Shown: piece by piece, positions 37,239 to 48,033 of the stretch
Layout of the letters: the number at the start of each line of letters is the position of its first letter
Position numbering within the stretch: position 1 is the first letter of the stretch
Assembly: GCF_024713945.1 (NCBI RefSeq)
Contig: NC_134678.1
Span: 4,030,001-4,094,000, forward strand
Source of the DNA: Dermatophagoides farinae
Lineage: Eukaryota; Arthropoda; Arachnida; Sarcoptiformes; Pyroglyphidae
Length of the DNA stretch: 64,000 nt
Direction: 5' to 3'
Notes under the pieces: generated by a model
Told to the model about the DNA's origin: nothing
Database searches by the model: none
The model's input: the letters and a program-made list of their open reading frames with translations, nothing else
Program-made: the position numbers and the translations under genes

Positions 37239-38439
37239 ATGATGGCTCCTTTGAAAGGTGTCAAAGTTATCGAATTAGTTGGTCTAGCACCGGCTCCATT
37301 TCTAGGCTTAATCCTATCCGATTTTGGTGCTCGAGTCATTCGTGTGGACAATGTGAGATTTTAAATTGATTTTCCTTGCGCAAAAATTTCACATTCGAGT
37401 AATTTATCAATAGCTTGACAACACAAATGGATCAATGTTTTCACAACAAAAGGAATCCATGTACCTGAATCTAAAACACCCAAAAGGTTCGGAAATATTA
37501 CAACGTTTAACAGAAAAATCCGATGTTCTTATAGACCCATATCGCCCTGGCGTTTTGGAAAGACTTGAACTTGGACCCGAACGACTTTGTCAACTTAACC
37601 CTGGTCTTGTATTTGCTAGGTTATCTGGCTATGGTCAAACAGGGCCGATGGCCCGAAAAGCTTCTCATGATATCAATTTTCTAAGTCTTTCAGGTGTCAT
37701 GTCTCGTTTCGGTTACAATGATCGACCACCAATCGCACCATTAAATTTGATGGGTGATATTGGTGGTGGTTCGATACTTTGTGCGATGGCAATAGTTATG
37801 GCCCTTTATGAACGCAATCATTCCGGTAAAGGACAAATAATAGACCATAGTATGACCGAAGGTGTCGGATATCTCGGTAGCTTTCTTTGGGAATCATTGA
37901 AACAAAAAGAATTATTGTGGCCCAATTGGCCGAATCGTGGACAAAACACATTGGATTTTGGTTCACCGTTTTATCGCTGCTATGAATGTGCAGATGGAAA
38001 ATTCATGGCTGTCGGTGCGTTGGAAGAAAAATTCTACCAAAACCTGTTACATACGCTCGGCTTCGAAGCGGAATGTTTCAATCGTTTCGATACTGAATCG
38101 TGGCCTGAAATGGTCGAAGAGATTGGTAAAAAATTCAAAACAAAAACAAGGGATGAGTGGACACATGAATTCGAAAAAGCCGATGCTTGTGTAACTCCTG
38201 TATTGAATATGGAGGAAGTAACGCATAATGAACATAATCGTATACGTAAATCTTATGATCCGAATAGCGGATATCCAAACCCAGCGCCTCGATTCTCACG
38301 AACACCAGCCATCGGAAATCGTGAAGGTTGTATGGAAACAGATGGTAAATGTGAATCACAATCGCGTGACATTCTTATCAAAGAACTTGGCTATACTGAA
38401 CAAGAGTTGGAAGAATTTGGTTCAGACGTTTATAATTGA
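37239..38439 (+). CDS. AMACR: Alpha-methylacyl-CoA racemase
   Basis: Class III CoA-transferase-fold enzyme that interconverts (2R)- and (2S)-2-methylacyl-CoA so that branched fatty acids and bile-acid-type intermediates can enter beta-oxidation. Exons 37239-37352 and 37414-38439 join in phase 0, giving 379 aa (human 382). It starts [20 protein letters not shown]. Catalytic residues are present: His in [10 protein letters not shown] (residue 123) and Asp in [10 protein letters not shown] (residue 153). Counting from the second Met these become 122 and 152, the mammalian numbering, which favours the second ATG. The C-terminus ends GSDVYN, not a peroxisomal PTS1 tripeptide (human SL-type end), and the start lacks an obvious mitochondrial presequence. 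Tail-to-tail with TIGAR, 24 nt between stops; AATAAA lies within that gap. Confidence 0.95.
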
Positions 38440-38463
38440 TTGAAATATTACTAATAAATGAAA

Positions 38464-39251
38464 CTACATAGCGACTTTGGCATTTATCTGTGGTTGATTT
38501 AGAGCATGTTGCTTAGTTTTTTCATCCAAATGCTCGATTTCATGCAAACGCATACATTCAACTGATTCGATTTGATGTTTTGCTGGACAGTAAAATATCC
38601 GGAATTCCGTAACCGATGTGTTGGGAGGAATTAATTTTTTTTTCTTTTCAAATTCTGAAGAATTCAAATCCGTAGGCATAAATTCTGCAAGGAATTCAAT
38701 CATCTGTCGAATGACGCCACCATGTGATACAATTAACACTTGCTCATCAGGTTTGGTGGATAGCAGAATTTTTTCTTGCAAAAAACGAATCACACGTTTT
38801 TGGACATCTGCCAAAGATTCACCACCTTTTGCTATGTATTCTGGTGTCGATAGACCAGCATTACGGGCTGCTGCAACCAATTCTTTCAACGGACGGCCTT
38901 CTTTTTCTCCAAATGAACGTTCTCGTATTAAAGGATCAGTGATGATACATTTAGAATCATCTGACAGCAATATCGTACATGTATCATAAGCACGAGATAA
39001 ATCGGATGCATAGATACGATTGAATCCATTTGAATCGAAATTTTTGGCCAAACACTGTGATTGCTTGCGCCCAGTTTCATTTAGTTTCGTGTCTTTCTGT
39101 CCTTGTACAATGGCTTGATTATTTTCATTAGTTTCACCACTAAAATTTTTCGTATTCTTAAAATGGAAACATCAATAAACAATTGAAAAACTTACTGGCG
39201 TATTAGTGTTAGCAAAAAGCTAGGAAATTTGACTTTGGTCAATGGTGACAT
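38464..39251 (-). CDS. TIGAR: TIGAR/phosphoglycerate-mutase-like histidine phosphatase
   Basis: Histidine phosphatase of the fructose-2,6-bisphosphatase/TIGAR branch, which lowers fructose-2,6-bisphosphate or other phosphometabolites in the cytosol. Two exons: 39251-39196 and 39139-38464. The 56-nt intron cuts the catalytic His codon (CA|T), and joining restores LLTLIRHGETNENN, so exon 1 is only 56 nt. Other motifs: IYASDLSRAYDT; acid-base Glu in IRERSFGEKEGR; second catalytic His in VLIVSHGGVIRQM. 243 aa versus 270 in human TIGAR. A relation to generic PGAM-family phosphatases is also possible, since the TIGAR-specific central insertion is mostly absent. A 238-bp divergent promoter separates it from the plus-strand gene at 39490. 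Confidence 0.87.
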
Positions 39252-39489
39252 GACGATTTAGATGATCTAGTCTAATTAGATGGAGTTCAATTTTAATTAT
39301 TTTTGATTTGATATTGAGATTAGAAAAATTATTAGAAAATTCTTTATTCATAGAGTACGTAAAATGGTTTGAGTTCATATTTCGAATATCACGTGTGTGT
39401 TGCCGAAACATGACAGTAATATAAATAAAAATATTCAGCAATTTCGAATTTGTCATACTTTTGATTCGAAAATTCAAGAAACAACAACA

Positions 39490-39771
39490 ATGGGAAAATT
39501 TAAATTATCCCCAAAATCACAATGGTTACAAGATGTAGATAAATTAATAAAAATACATGATGGATTAGTCCAGAAAGAAGCCGAAAGAAGACGACGAAAG
39601 CAAGAAAAAAAATTGAAACGACATTTAGCCAATGTCATCTCTGCAAAGAAAAACGATAATAAAATTAACACTTCATCATCATCATCATCATCGACATCAT
39701 CATCATCAATAAATTGTTCATTAGGTACATCTGTTGTAGATAAAACAGAAAATGATTCTGAAGGAAAATAG
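39490..39771 (+). CDS. Small basic coiled-coil protein, unrecognised
   Basis: 93 aa from the first in-frame ATG. It begins MGKFKLSPKSQWLQDVDKLI, followed by a strongly basic helix (EAERRRRKQEKKLKRHLANV, residues about 33-52) and a poly-Ser stretch encoded by TCA repeats. The basic helix could bind nucleic acid or act as a nuclear/nucleolar signal; that is inference. No family recognised. An extra exon is possible, but the stop is followed directly by AT-rich UTR. Tail-to-tail with the Cys-containing gene ending at 39878 (106 nt). Confidence 0.6.
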   Translation: MGKFKLSPKSQWLQDVDKLIKIHDGLVQKEAERRRRKQEKKLKRHLANVISAKKNDNKINTSSSSSSSTSSSSINCSLGTSVVDKTENDSEGK

Positions 39772-39877
39772 TTTTTGTTATAATATTATTTGAAACTTTG
39801 AAAATGTGTGCAATCGTTTTTCTATTTGATTTTTTTCACAATATTAAAATTTAATGACTATATAAATCTATAATTCA

Positions 39878-40585
39878 TTATTTTCGTCTCTGATTTTGTT
39901 TCCATTTGGTTTCGAATAAAGTTTGAAATCGTAATAATTTTCGATTTTGTTTTGATAAAATCTTTCTTTCCCTTTGACAATTACATTTGTAACAACAAGG
40001 CCTTTTGGCATATGCATGATCATTGTAAAGATTTTTCACTGTATCATGAGAACAATCAACAAGATGTGATAACGAATTGTTCGATAGAGTAAGCTTATCA
40101 TCACGATGAGATTCAAGTTTTTCGGCGTAAACACCGTAATATTCAGACGTGGAATCGTCAAAAGATTGATCATCGATTTCAATTTCACTTGCAATTGATT
40201 GTGATGGCGATCGAATGGAATGATCGTTCGAATCCGATTCATTTTGACCATAACTATATAAGGATGAATGAATCAAAATTCATTTAGGTTTTCCATATAA
40301 TCGAATCAAAATCTCACTTGATCATGAATATGGCTGCGTTTTTAAGCCAAAATAATCCATTCATAATTCGATAATCATTGTTGGCCATCATAATTTCCTT
40401 TGATAATAAAGATGATGATGAATGACTTAAAAAATTCTTTTTCCTATTAAAAAAAATCAACAAGTAATTAGACGTAAGAATATATTAAAGCATTCATTAA
40501 AAAGTTACTCGATTGAAATAGCAGCATGTTTTAACAATTCAATACCGCAACCACAATGATATATACTTTTAGTATCAATCATCAT
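39878..40585 (-). CDS. Unrecognised three-exon protein with paired Cys motifs
   Basis: Exons 40585-40509, 40443-40318 and 40253-39878, all with GT-AG introns (65 and 64 nt) and frame-preserving joins, giving 192 aa. The start is MMIDTKSIYHCGCGIELLKH; the Cys pair in YHCGCG and the later RPCCYKCNCQRERK could together bind zinc or a disulfide, but no known domain fits. The middle is acidic and Ser-rich (SIASEIEIDDQSFDDSTSEY) and the C-terminus is strongly basic (KQNRKLLRFQ, KQNQRRK). The three clean in-frame junctions are the main evidence that the gene is real. Function unknown. Confidence 0.72.
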
Positions 40586-40895
40586 TTTAATTTATTCGTA
40601 AAAAAAGATAAAGATGATTCATTGAATATTGGGAATGGTCAAGCAAATGATGTTTTCCTTTAGTTGAGCAGGAAATCGATTTATCGAGAATTTTATTCGG
40701 TTATGTTTGTATATAACACATTAAATCTTATAATATAATAATATACAGGATTTTTTCAAGACGGATATAAAATATGCAAGTATAGTGAACGACAAGGACG
40801 AAAATGTACATTTGCACTGCGCATCACATCTTATAAACATTTATTATCCAACATGTACATTGATGCTTTGGTGACGAAAATTATATTAATCATCA

Positions 40896-41699
40896 TCATA
40901 CATATTGGCAAGAATCGAATTCATCATTTTGATGACTACCGTCGGATGATTGTAAATTTATCGATTCTTTTTCATCATTATCATTATGAACATTATTGCA
41001 CTGCAATGGAAGATGTGTAGTGATTATTTCAGCATCATTATGGACGATTTTATTATCGATTTGATCACAATAATCGCCTTCGACCATATTTATCTCTACA
41101 CATTGCTCATCAATGTCTGACTCATCAGCATCGGATAACCAATAATATTCGAAAGTTTTTGTTTTAAGATTATAGAATCCACAATCACGACAGATGTATA
41201 GGTCAACTTTAGGTCTTGATTGCGATGATGATGAAGTCGATAATGGATCATATTCATCAATATGAATCAATTTTAGACGGTACATTTTCCTTATACGACG
41301 TATGAGACCACATCCTTGACAAAAGGTTCTTTCGGCATTAGAATCTGGGGATTTTTTTCTCGGTACATCGGCCACTATGAAAAACCAATTCGAACAACGA
41401 GAACTATTAGAATTATCTTCAAAAGAATGGATTGTCAAGTCATCATTTGTTGTCTGCTGTTCTTGAAACAATGCCACACAAGACGATGACGAAGATTGTT
41501 GCTGTCCTAAATCGGATATTGAAATTTGCTTCAAATTCGTTTGTTCATCTATCTGTAAATTTTCTTCGGTGGTAGTTTTTTTCTTTTTTAATTTTGATTT
41601 AGTTGTCGTTGATTTATTTCGAGTTCGTTGCTTCGTAATTTTGCCCTTTGTCGTTATTGATGAATGAGCATTGAATTTAATTGAATTATCTGATTCCAT
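40896..41699 (-). CDS. Unrecognised protein with a Cys4 zinc-ribbon-like motif
   Basis: 267 aa from the first ATG (MESDNSIKFNAHSS). Residues about 20-50 are Lys/Thr-rich and basic (KLKKKKTTTEEN). The core at about 115-195 has paired CxxC knuckles: ERTFCQGCGLIRRIRKMYRL and, about 37 residues later, LYICRDCGFYNLKTKTFEYY. This looks like a zinc ribbon or rubredoxin-type site. The C-terminal third is acidic (ESDIDEQ, NDNDEKES). No named family recognised. The short distance to the divergent zinc-finger gene at 42154 (454 bp) suggests a shared promoter region. Confidence 0.7.
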   Translation of the reverse strand: MESDNSIKFNAHSSITTKGKITKQRTRNKSTTTKSKLKKKKTTTEENLQIDEQTNLKQISISDLGQQQSSSSSCVALFQEQQTTNDDLTIHSFEDNSNSSRCSNWFFIVADVPRKKSPDSNAERTFCQGCGLIRRIRKMYRLKLIHIDEYDPLSTSSSSQSRPKVDLYICRDCGFYNLKTKTFEYYWLSDADESDIDEQCVEINMVEGDYCDQIDNKIVHNDAEIITTHLPLQCNNVHNDNDEKESINLQSSDGSHQNDEFDSCQYV

Positions 41700-42153
41700 A
41701 TTTTTAAAATTATTTATCAATTATTTTTGATATACCGCGGTCGATTATTGATTCACTGAATTATATATTCAGTCTAAATATCGATACTATCATTATTATC
41801 AAAAACAGAGTAGATGTGTGTGCAAACCCGAATTTTTTTTTTAGTGCGCTTGTGCAGATGGATTCATGTTCTTTGTGCTCAAACATTTATCCAAGAATTG
41901 AGCCGAAACCTAATTCTATTTGTTGAAATTCATAACCAATGATTGAAATTTTTATTAATAACATCGGAATTCTCCAAAGACATCAAATCGAAAAGTGGTT
42001 TTTTCAAAAATAAAAAATAATAAGAATAAAATAAACTTGTGTGTCAATTGAGCTATTTTCCATTTTTAATATATTTTTGTAGATTGATATTTCGTTTTTG
42101 TTTCTATTTTTGTAAATAATTTTCAATTCAAAATTGTCTTAAGCTCATCGACA
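41700..42153. promoter_or_regulatory. Divergent promoter region
   Basis: 454 bp between two outward-facing start codons (41699 minus, 42154 plus). AT-rich; no specific promoter element is convincing. Confidence 0.45.
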
Positions 42154-45100
42154 ATGGATGATGTTTATTACAAGAAATACCCATCTTCTTCAAGAGATCA
42201 TCACACTCGTCATCAAGCTGCTGGAGTTGGCGGCGGTGGTCATCATCCAATCGGAATGGGTCCAGTATTCGCTGGTTCTGCTACTTTGATGAATCAGAAC
42301 TCAAATAGATCTGGGCGTTCATTGATGCAATCTGATCCACCTTTAATGGGAACATCGGCAACATTGGATTATGGCCATGGAAGTAATAGTTGTGGGGCTG
42401 CTGTTGGTGGTAGTCACCATGATTATGATTCATCAACATCATCAGCGATGGTGGTGGATCATCGATCAATATTTGGTGGCCCATCTACATCATCAACGCA
42501 ACCTCCTCCAATGGACATTCCAATGAATGTTAATATTTCAACGGCAAGTCAGAATTATTTCGATTCCCGCATTGGTGATTCACATGCATCGACAACTACG
42601 ACAGTCATGTCTTCATCAGCGGCATCTGCAACATCATCGACAGCATTGGAAAAATATTTTACACAAACTGAATTGAAACGATTTAATGAATTTAATCGTT
42701 TCCTTGTCATGTCATCACCTGAAAGGCAGAAGAAATTTTATTCATCACTTTCAAGTGTTGAATACAAACGTTTCAGTGATTATCTTGATATGGAATCGCA
42801 GGCAAAATCGGTTCCACCACCACCACCACTTCCAAAGGTTCCAACCGCTTCTAGCATTAGTCAGGGACATCAGCAATCCGTACCGGATTCATATTCAAGC
42901 CAGCCGCAACAACCAAAACCAGCATATACGATACAATCATCATATTCATATGATACTTCATACTATGGTAATGGTAGTAATGAAAATATTGCCAATTCGA
43001 CTATGAATAATAATTATCATCAACGGAATACTGGAAAATTCAATTCATCTTTATCACAAGTAACTTCTGATTATTATGGCCGATCATCGACGGTCGATGG
43101 CAGTGCTGATTGTTATCAGCCACCATTACCCCAGATTCATAACGATACTTATAATCAAGATTACATTGACCATCAATACAATGATGGCTACGAAGATAAT
43201 CAAATGTATGGAACATACTCATCAACTTATGGTTCATCATATCATCAAAATGAAATGACAACCGATCGCTATCATCGTTCGAATAAAACTTCAGCTGCAA
43301 GTCGAAGCCGTAGTCGTACTCCCAACAGGTAATTTAGCTTAAAAATATCGTCATACATGTTAAATAACCATAACTCACCTGAAATAGATTTAGGAAATCA
43401 TCGTCTAATCATCGGAACTCCTTGTTCTCAGAACAATCAACCATTCGTCAAAATAGAAATCGTGGCAGTAATGAGCGTTATAAACATTCCAGTTCAAAGG
43501 ATTCACCTGTGAAAAAGCCAACAAATTCATCTTCAACATCGAAAGAGGTAATTATTATTTTAAAAATCCTAGAAAAGCGACTTTTATTTAAATGGATTAC
43601 TCTTTAAAAGTCCCAAAACAAACGTACATCTTCATCAAATTCATTGTCAGCTAAAACTCATGCTAAAGATAGTGACGTGAAAATTCTTGAAGAACGAATC
43701 AAAGAATTAGAAAAACGTCTTGGTGATCGACATGGAAATCGGAGAAGATCTCAGTCTCATTCATCTGAACGATCCTCATCACGTAAACGAAGTCGACCAT
43801 CCCAAGATTCATCATCATTTAAGTCGACTAATTCGAAATCTGAAACGGTAACAAAATCTGCTGAAGTATCGTCGAAGAAACCCAAAATTTCCGAATCAAA
43901 GAAATCGGGTACCAATACGGAATCAACTACTAGCTCGAAATCCAAAGATACAAACAAGACACCATCAGCAAGTGATGGTCCTAAAATATCATCAACGAAC
44001 GAAGGAAAATCAACACAATCACAAGATACAGCCAAAAACTCTAGCGTGAATTCAGTTAAATCCGATTCGAAAACTCCCAATACTGCTGAAATGAAAAATT
44101 ATAAAATACCGAAAAAAAGTGATACTCGTAATGCTGTAGCTACAACGACAACGACAAAACCCACATCATCGTCCTCGAAAGCAACAGCTCCAGCTAAATC
44201 AAAAGATTTGTCACCCAAGTCATTGAAGCTTGAGGCAACAAAAAAACATTCTGACCAACCGGCTATCAAGAATAAAACTTCACCAAGCGGTACTAGCAAT
44301 AGCAATAGTAGGAATCATAATGTCTCTGCAAAACGTCGAGAACCATCACCGGTATCATTAGGGAATTTATATGGATCACATCGATTAATTCAGCAGGATT
44401 TCGAAAATACGTTTACATATTTTCATTGGTGTAATCTGTGTCATTTGTTTTTCAAATCAGAATCTATGTATCTGAAACATTTACATACGGATCGTCATTT
44501 TAGTAAGTTAGGGTCATCGGATTTTCAAATCATACGTAAAGCAGAAGAACGAGTCAATACATCTGAAACACCTGCACAATCTGAATCTAATCCTTTGAAA
44601 CATTCATCATCAACATCGTCGACCATTTCGAGTATGTCCAGCCAATCGATCGACTGTGATAAGGAACAATTTTTAGGTAAACAATCTTCTATTTAATAAT
44701 GTTATTTTTCATTTAATGCATTATCATTCCAGGGACCGAATTTATTTATCCACTCATATCGTTCTATTGTGATTTGTGTTCAAAATTTTTGCCTACAAAT
44801 CAACAAGGTCAAGAACATCTTCGCTCCGAACGACATTTGCTTCTCTATCAGGTTAGACTGTGATATTCGAGCAAAATGAATTGAACGCTAAAACAATGTT
44901 TTTTTTAATAATCTACAATAGAAATATATGAAAAAGAATGTGGATTTCTATAAAAAATTCAATGAAAAACGTATGGAACAATTCAAGAAATCGCCATACG
45001 TACGTCAATACATTCATGAACAATATAGGCAAAAGTTACTTGAACAAAAAAACAAAGGTAAATCCGTAACAGATTCACAATCACAAATGGTATTGAGTAA

Positions 45101-46007
45101 GGCATCCAGTCAAAAAATACCAACTGAGATTAAACAATTAATGGACTCACTTTTGGATCGTATCGTAATAGATTCCAATTCCAAGAATAAAAAAACTTTT
45201 ACAGCAAGTAATGTTTTGGCATCAGTAACAACTATAAAACCTGCCGTAGAGGTTAAAGAATCACCTAAAGATAAATTAACTGTTGCTGTAACCAAACAGT
45301 CAGCCGACGATGAGAAGAAGTTGAAAGAAAAGAATCAAGTACAAGTAATAAAGATCAAAGAGGAAAATTCTGAAACTGTTGTTGTTGCTTCTGTTACTAT
45401 TGTCAATAGTAATACTACAGAGACATCCGAACTTCCAATGGAGAAAAAGAAATGTGCACCTAAAATGGAACAGGACAATGTTGACAAAGTTCAGACGACA
45501 AAAGCAACACCAACAATAAATAAAAAGAAACCCCAAACTATGAATGAATCGAAGAAATCAGTAGCTGCCGAAATCACTAAGAATGATGATAATTTGAAAG
45601 CAATTGAAAAAGCTCCTAAAATCGATAATGTTGTTCAACCGCCTCCTTCATTAACAGGCTACACACGGCGAAGAGCTGCCGCAGCGGCTGCTGCTTCGAT
45701 AATTGCCCAGCAATCACAGCTAACTCGGTCAAAACCAATGAAAAAAACATCAATGAAGCAAAAATTATTAAATGTTATATCGGATACTGAAATGAAAAGC
45801 ACACAGAAAAAGAAGGAAGTTGCTCAAATCGAAGATGATGATACCGAAGTTGAAGAAGAAGAAGAAGAAACGGATAAAAAATCCGAGGCTGATGACAATC
45901 AAAAGGAATCACGTTATCAAATTGTTGATGGCGATGATGATAATGATGAAGAAGAGGACGACGAAGAAGAAGGATTCGATGTAATTGATGAAATGAATGA
46001 TGCATAG
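42154..46007 (+). CDS. Large matrin-type zinc-finger protein, ZNF318-like
   Basis: Five exons: 42154-43328, 43388-43547, 43611-44676, 44733-44851 and 44922-46007, with in-frame GT-AG joins; 1,201 aa. N-terminal half: G/S/H/Y-rich disorder, a helix (YFTQTELKRFNEFNRFLVMS; YKRFSDYLDMESQ), a Pro run (PPPPPPLPK) and an RS stretch (SRSRSRTPNR). Middle: charged coiled coil (VKILEERIKELEKRLGDR) and a long S/K/T-rich tract. Two U1/matrin-type C2H2 fingers follow: FHWCNLCHLFFKSESMYLKH with LHTDRHF, and FYCDLCSKFLPTNQQGQEHL with RSERH, the second split over exons 3-5. The C-terminus is very acidic (E/D runs). This layout resembles ZNF318 and related RNA- or chromatin-associated regulators. Orthology is tentative because most of the length is disordered. 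Confidence 0.8.
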
Positions 46008-46821
46008 ATGACGTTTTCATATGATTTTCAACACGAATTTTGAAACTCATTTGAATCATCACCCTGTTTAAAGTAGCAATCAACAATTCATCTTTTTAAA
46101 CATGCATTTTTTATTACACAAAAATCTCTATGATGATAAATTTCAACCAGGTCGTCGTGTATCACAATAATATCGTAATATTCATTTTTTTTATTTTCAG
46201 CCCCACCCATCACACAAGATTGATTCAAATTAATAACTTTTTACATTTTTATTATCTATTCACACCCACTTCCTATTTTCTCTATGAAGCAAGAATATAA
46301 TTTTATTTTAATTTTCAAAGTTTGCATTCTCTTTTATTGGGGTAAGTTCCTGTAGAAAAAAAAACAATTTTTAGATTTCTCTACTTCATTTGATAGTTCT
46401 TTTCCGTTTCTCACTCGAACCTAAGTGTTTTTTTTTTGTTCGATATAATCACTTCACACCAACGGCATCTGATTTTCACGCATCAATGATTAACAGACGT
46501 TCATCAAGTCATCATTATGATTCGGAAGCTTTTTTTTTCATTTGAAACAGTTGATGATTGATCTCTATAATGATTTTGAATATCTGAAAAGAAAAGCCAC
46601 GAAAAGGTGTGCCCTCGTTCAATCTATCATTACAAACCCTCTCACATGCATAAGTTTTTTTAGGCCCCTATGGCCTTCGATCCATCAATCAAAAAAAAAA
46701 TGTGAAGAAGTAACTAAATTCAATAAAAGAGCAAATAAAATTGATTTTTTTGTTTCTGTTTAAGAAAAAAAAAATTTCTGATTTATTCATAATGACAATG
46801 AGCTTGAAAATTTTTCAAGGC
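46008..46821. other. Spacer between two converging genes
   Basis: 814 bp of AT-rich 3' flank between the zinc-finger gene (plus) and PTF1A (minus). No gene seen. Confidence 0.6.
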
Positions 46822-48033
46822 CTAGCAACATTGCTGTGGATGATGACAATTATAGTCATCATCATTGATTATAATAGTCGAATCTCTTGGATCTTCAGGT
46901 GTCCATACTTTGGCTATCAAAATATTACCATGTCGTAACGAGCCCGGTCGTTTATTCTCATCTGATTCCCATGATAATGAATGTAACAATTCAGCTTGTT
47001 GTTCATGGCTATTGCCATCATCATCGTGTGTAGTGTTCGAGTCGGATGAAGGATCCAATGAAAAATGGGATTTTATTAGAATTTTTTTGACAGGAGGTGG
47101 ACAACAATGTTGATGAGGATGGCTTGAAGGATTTGAATGATGACTATGAAGACCATATCGATTATGGAATGCCGTCACCATTGATATAGTCGTACTCTTC
47201 GATGAGGAAAGGGACGAGGAGGAGGAATTGGATTGTGGTGATTGTGATAAACCTCCGGTTCGAACCAAATCCGCCAAAAATCTTATGTAACCGATTGCTA
47301 AACGAAGCGTATCCACTTTTGACAAACGTTTCTCATACGGTAATGTTGGAATTCGTGCACGAAGACCCTGTGAACAAAAAAAAAAACAAATATTTTTATT
47401 AAATTCTCAACTTATTCAAAACTAAAAAAAAACCGTGAGAACCAATCATCAATGATCATAACATACCTCGAATGCATCATTGATTGATTGCATACGTTTA
47501 CGTTCCCTTAGATTTGCTGCATGTCTTTGGTGTGGCCGATGTGGTTGTTGTTGTTGCTGTGAATGACGACGATGGTGGCGATGATTTGTAGCACTGTATC
47601 TTCGTCGTTTTGTTAATTGTGTTTTTGATCGTTTTGTAGGAGATTCATGTTGTTGATCATCATTATTCCAACAAAATTCACCATACAATTCAAGGGGTCG
47701 TTGATTTTGTGTTGTTGAAGATGATGATGATGATAATGATAATGATAATGATTCGGATATGGGTGACGATATCGATGATGATGATGATGAAGAAGTAGAT
47801 GATTGAGACAATTCGGATGTATGATGGTGATGTTGTTCAATCGATAATTGATTGATAGCCATATCTGATGATAAAGGCGGTGAGGATCGATTATCTTGAT
47901 GATGGTCATGCTGGTGTTGAATATTGGAATGATATGAATATGGCCGAATTAAATTCTGAGCAAGATGCTGTGAGTGTGTATTCATTTGATTATCATTGTT
48001 ATATGAATGGATATCAGTCCAGAATTGTTCCAT
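46822..48033 (-). CDS. PTF1A: PTF1A/Fer1 class bHLH transcription factor
   Basis: bHLH activator that, as the PTF1 complex, pairs with an E protein and CSL/RBPJ (pancreas and neurons in vertebrates; Fer1 in flies). Exons 48033-47467 and 47367-46822 join in phase 0 inside the bHLH; 370 aa. The basic region and helix 1 ([20 protein letters not shown]) and loop/helix 2 ([20 protein letters not shown], then [15 protein letters not shown]) are nearly identical to PTF1A. The two C-terminal RBPJ-binding boxes are also present, C1 as [14 protein letters not shown] and C2 as [15 protein letters not shown], each with its key Trp. The N-terminus is His/Ser-rich and low in complexity. Kilobase-scale non-coding DNA upstream contrasts with the crowded neighbours and suits a developmental gene. 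Confidence 0.95.

Noticed and set aside
39220-39477. Minus-strand 85-codon frame ending near TIGAR exon 1, containing ELHLIRL
   Set aside because: It looked like a TIGAR start, but the correct first exon is in another frame (39251-39196), whose donor restores LLTLIRHGET.
47613-47909. His/Tyr-rich minus-strand frame inside PTF1A exon 1
   Set aside because: Frame-shifted reading of the Ser/His-rich PTF1A N-terminus.
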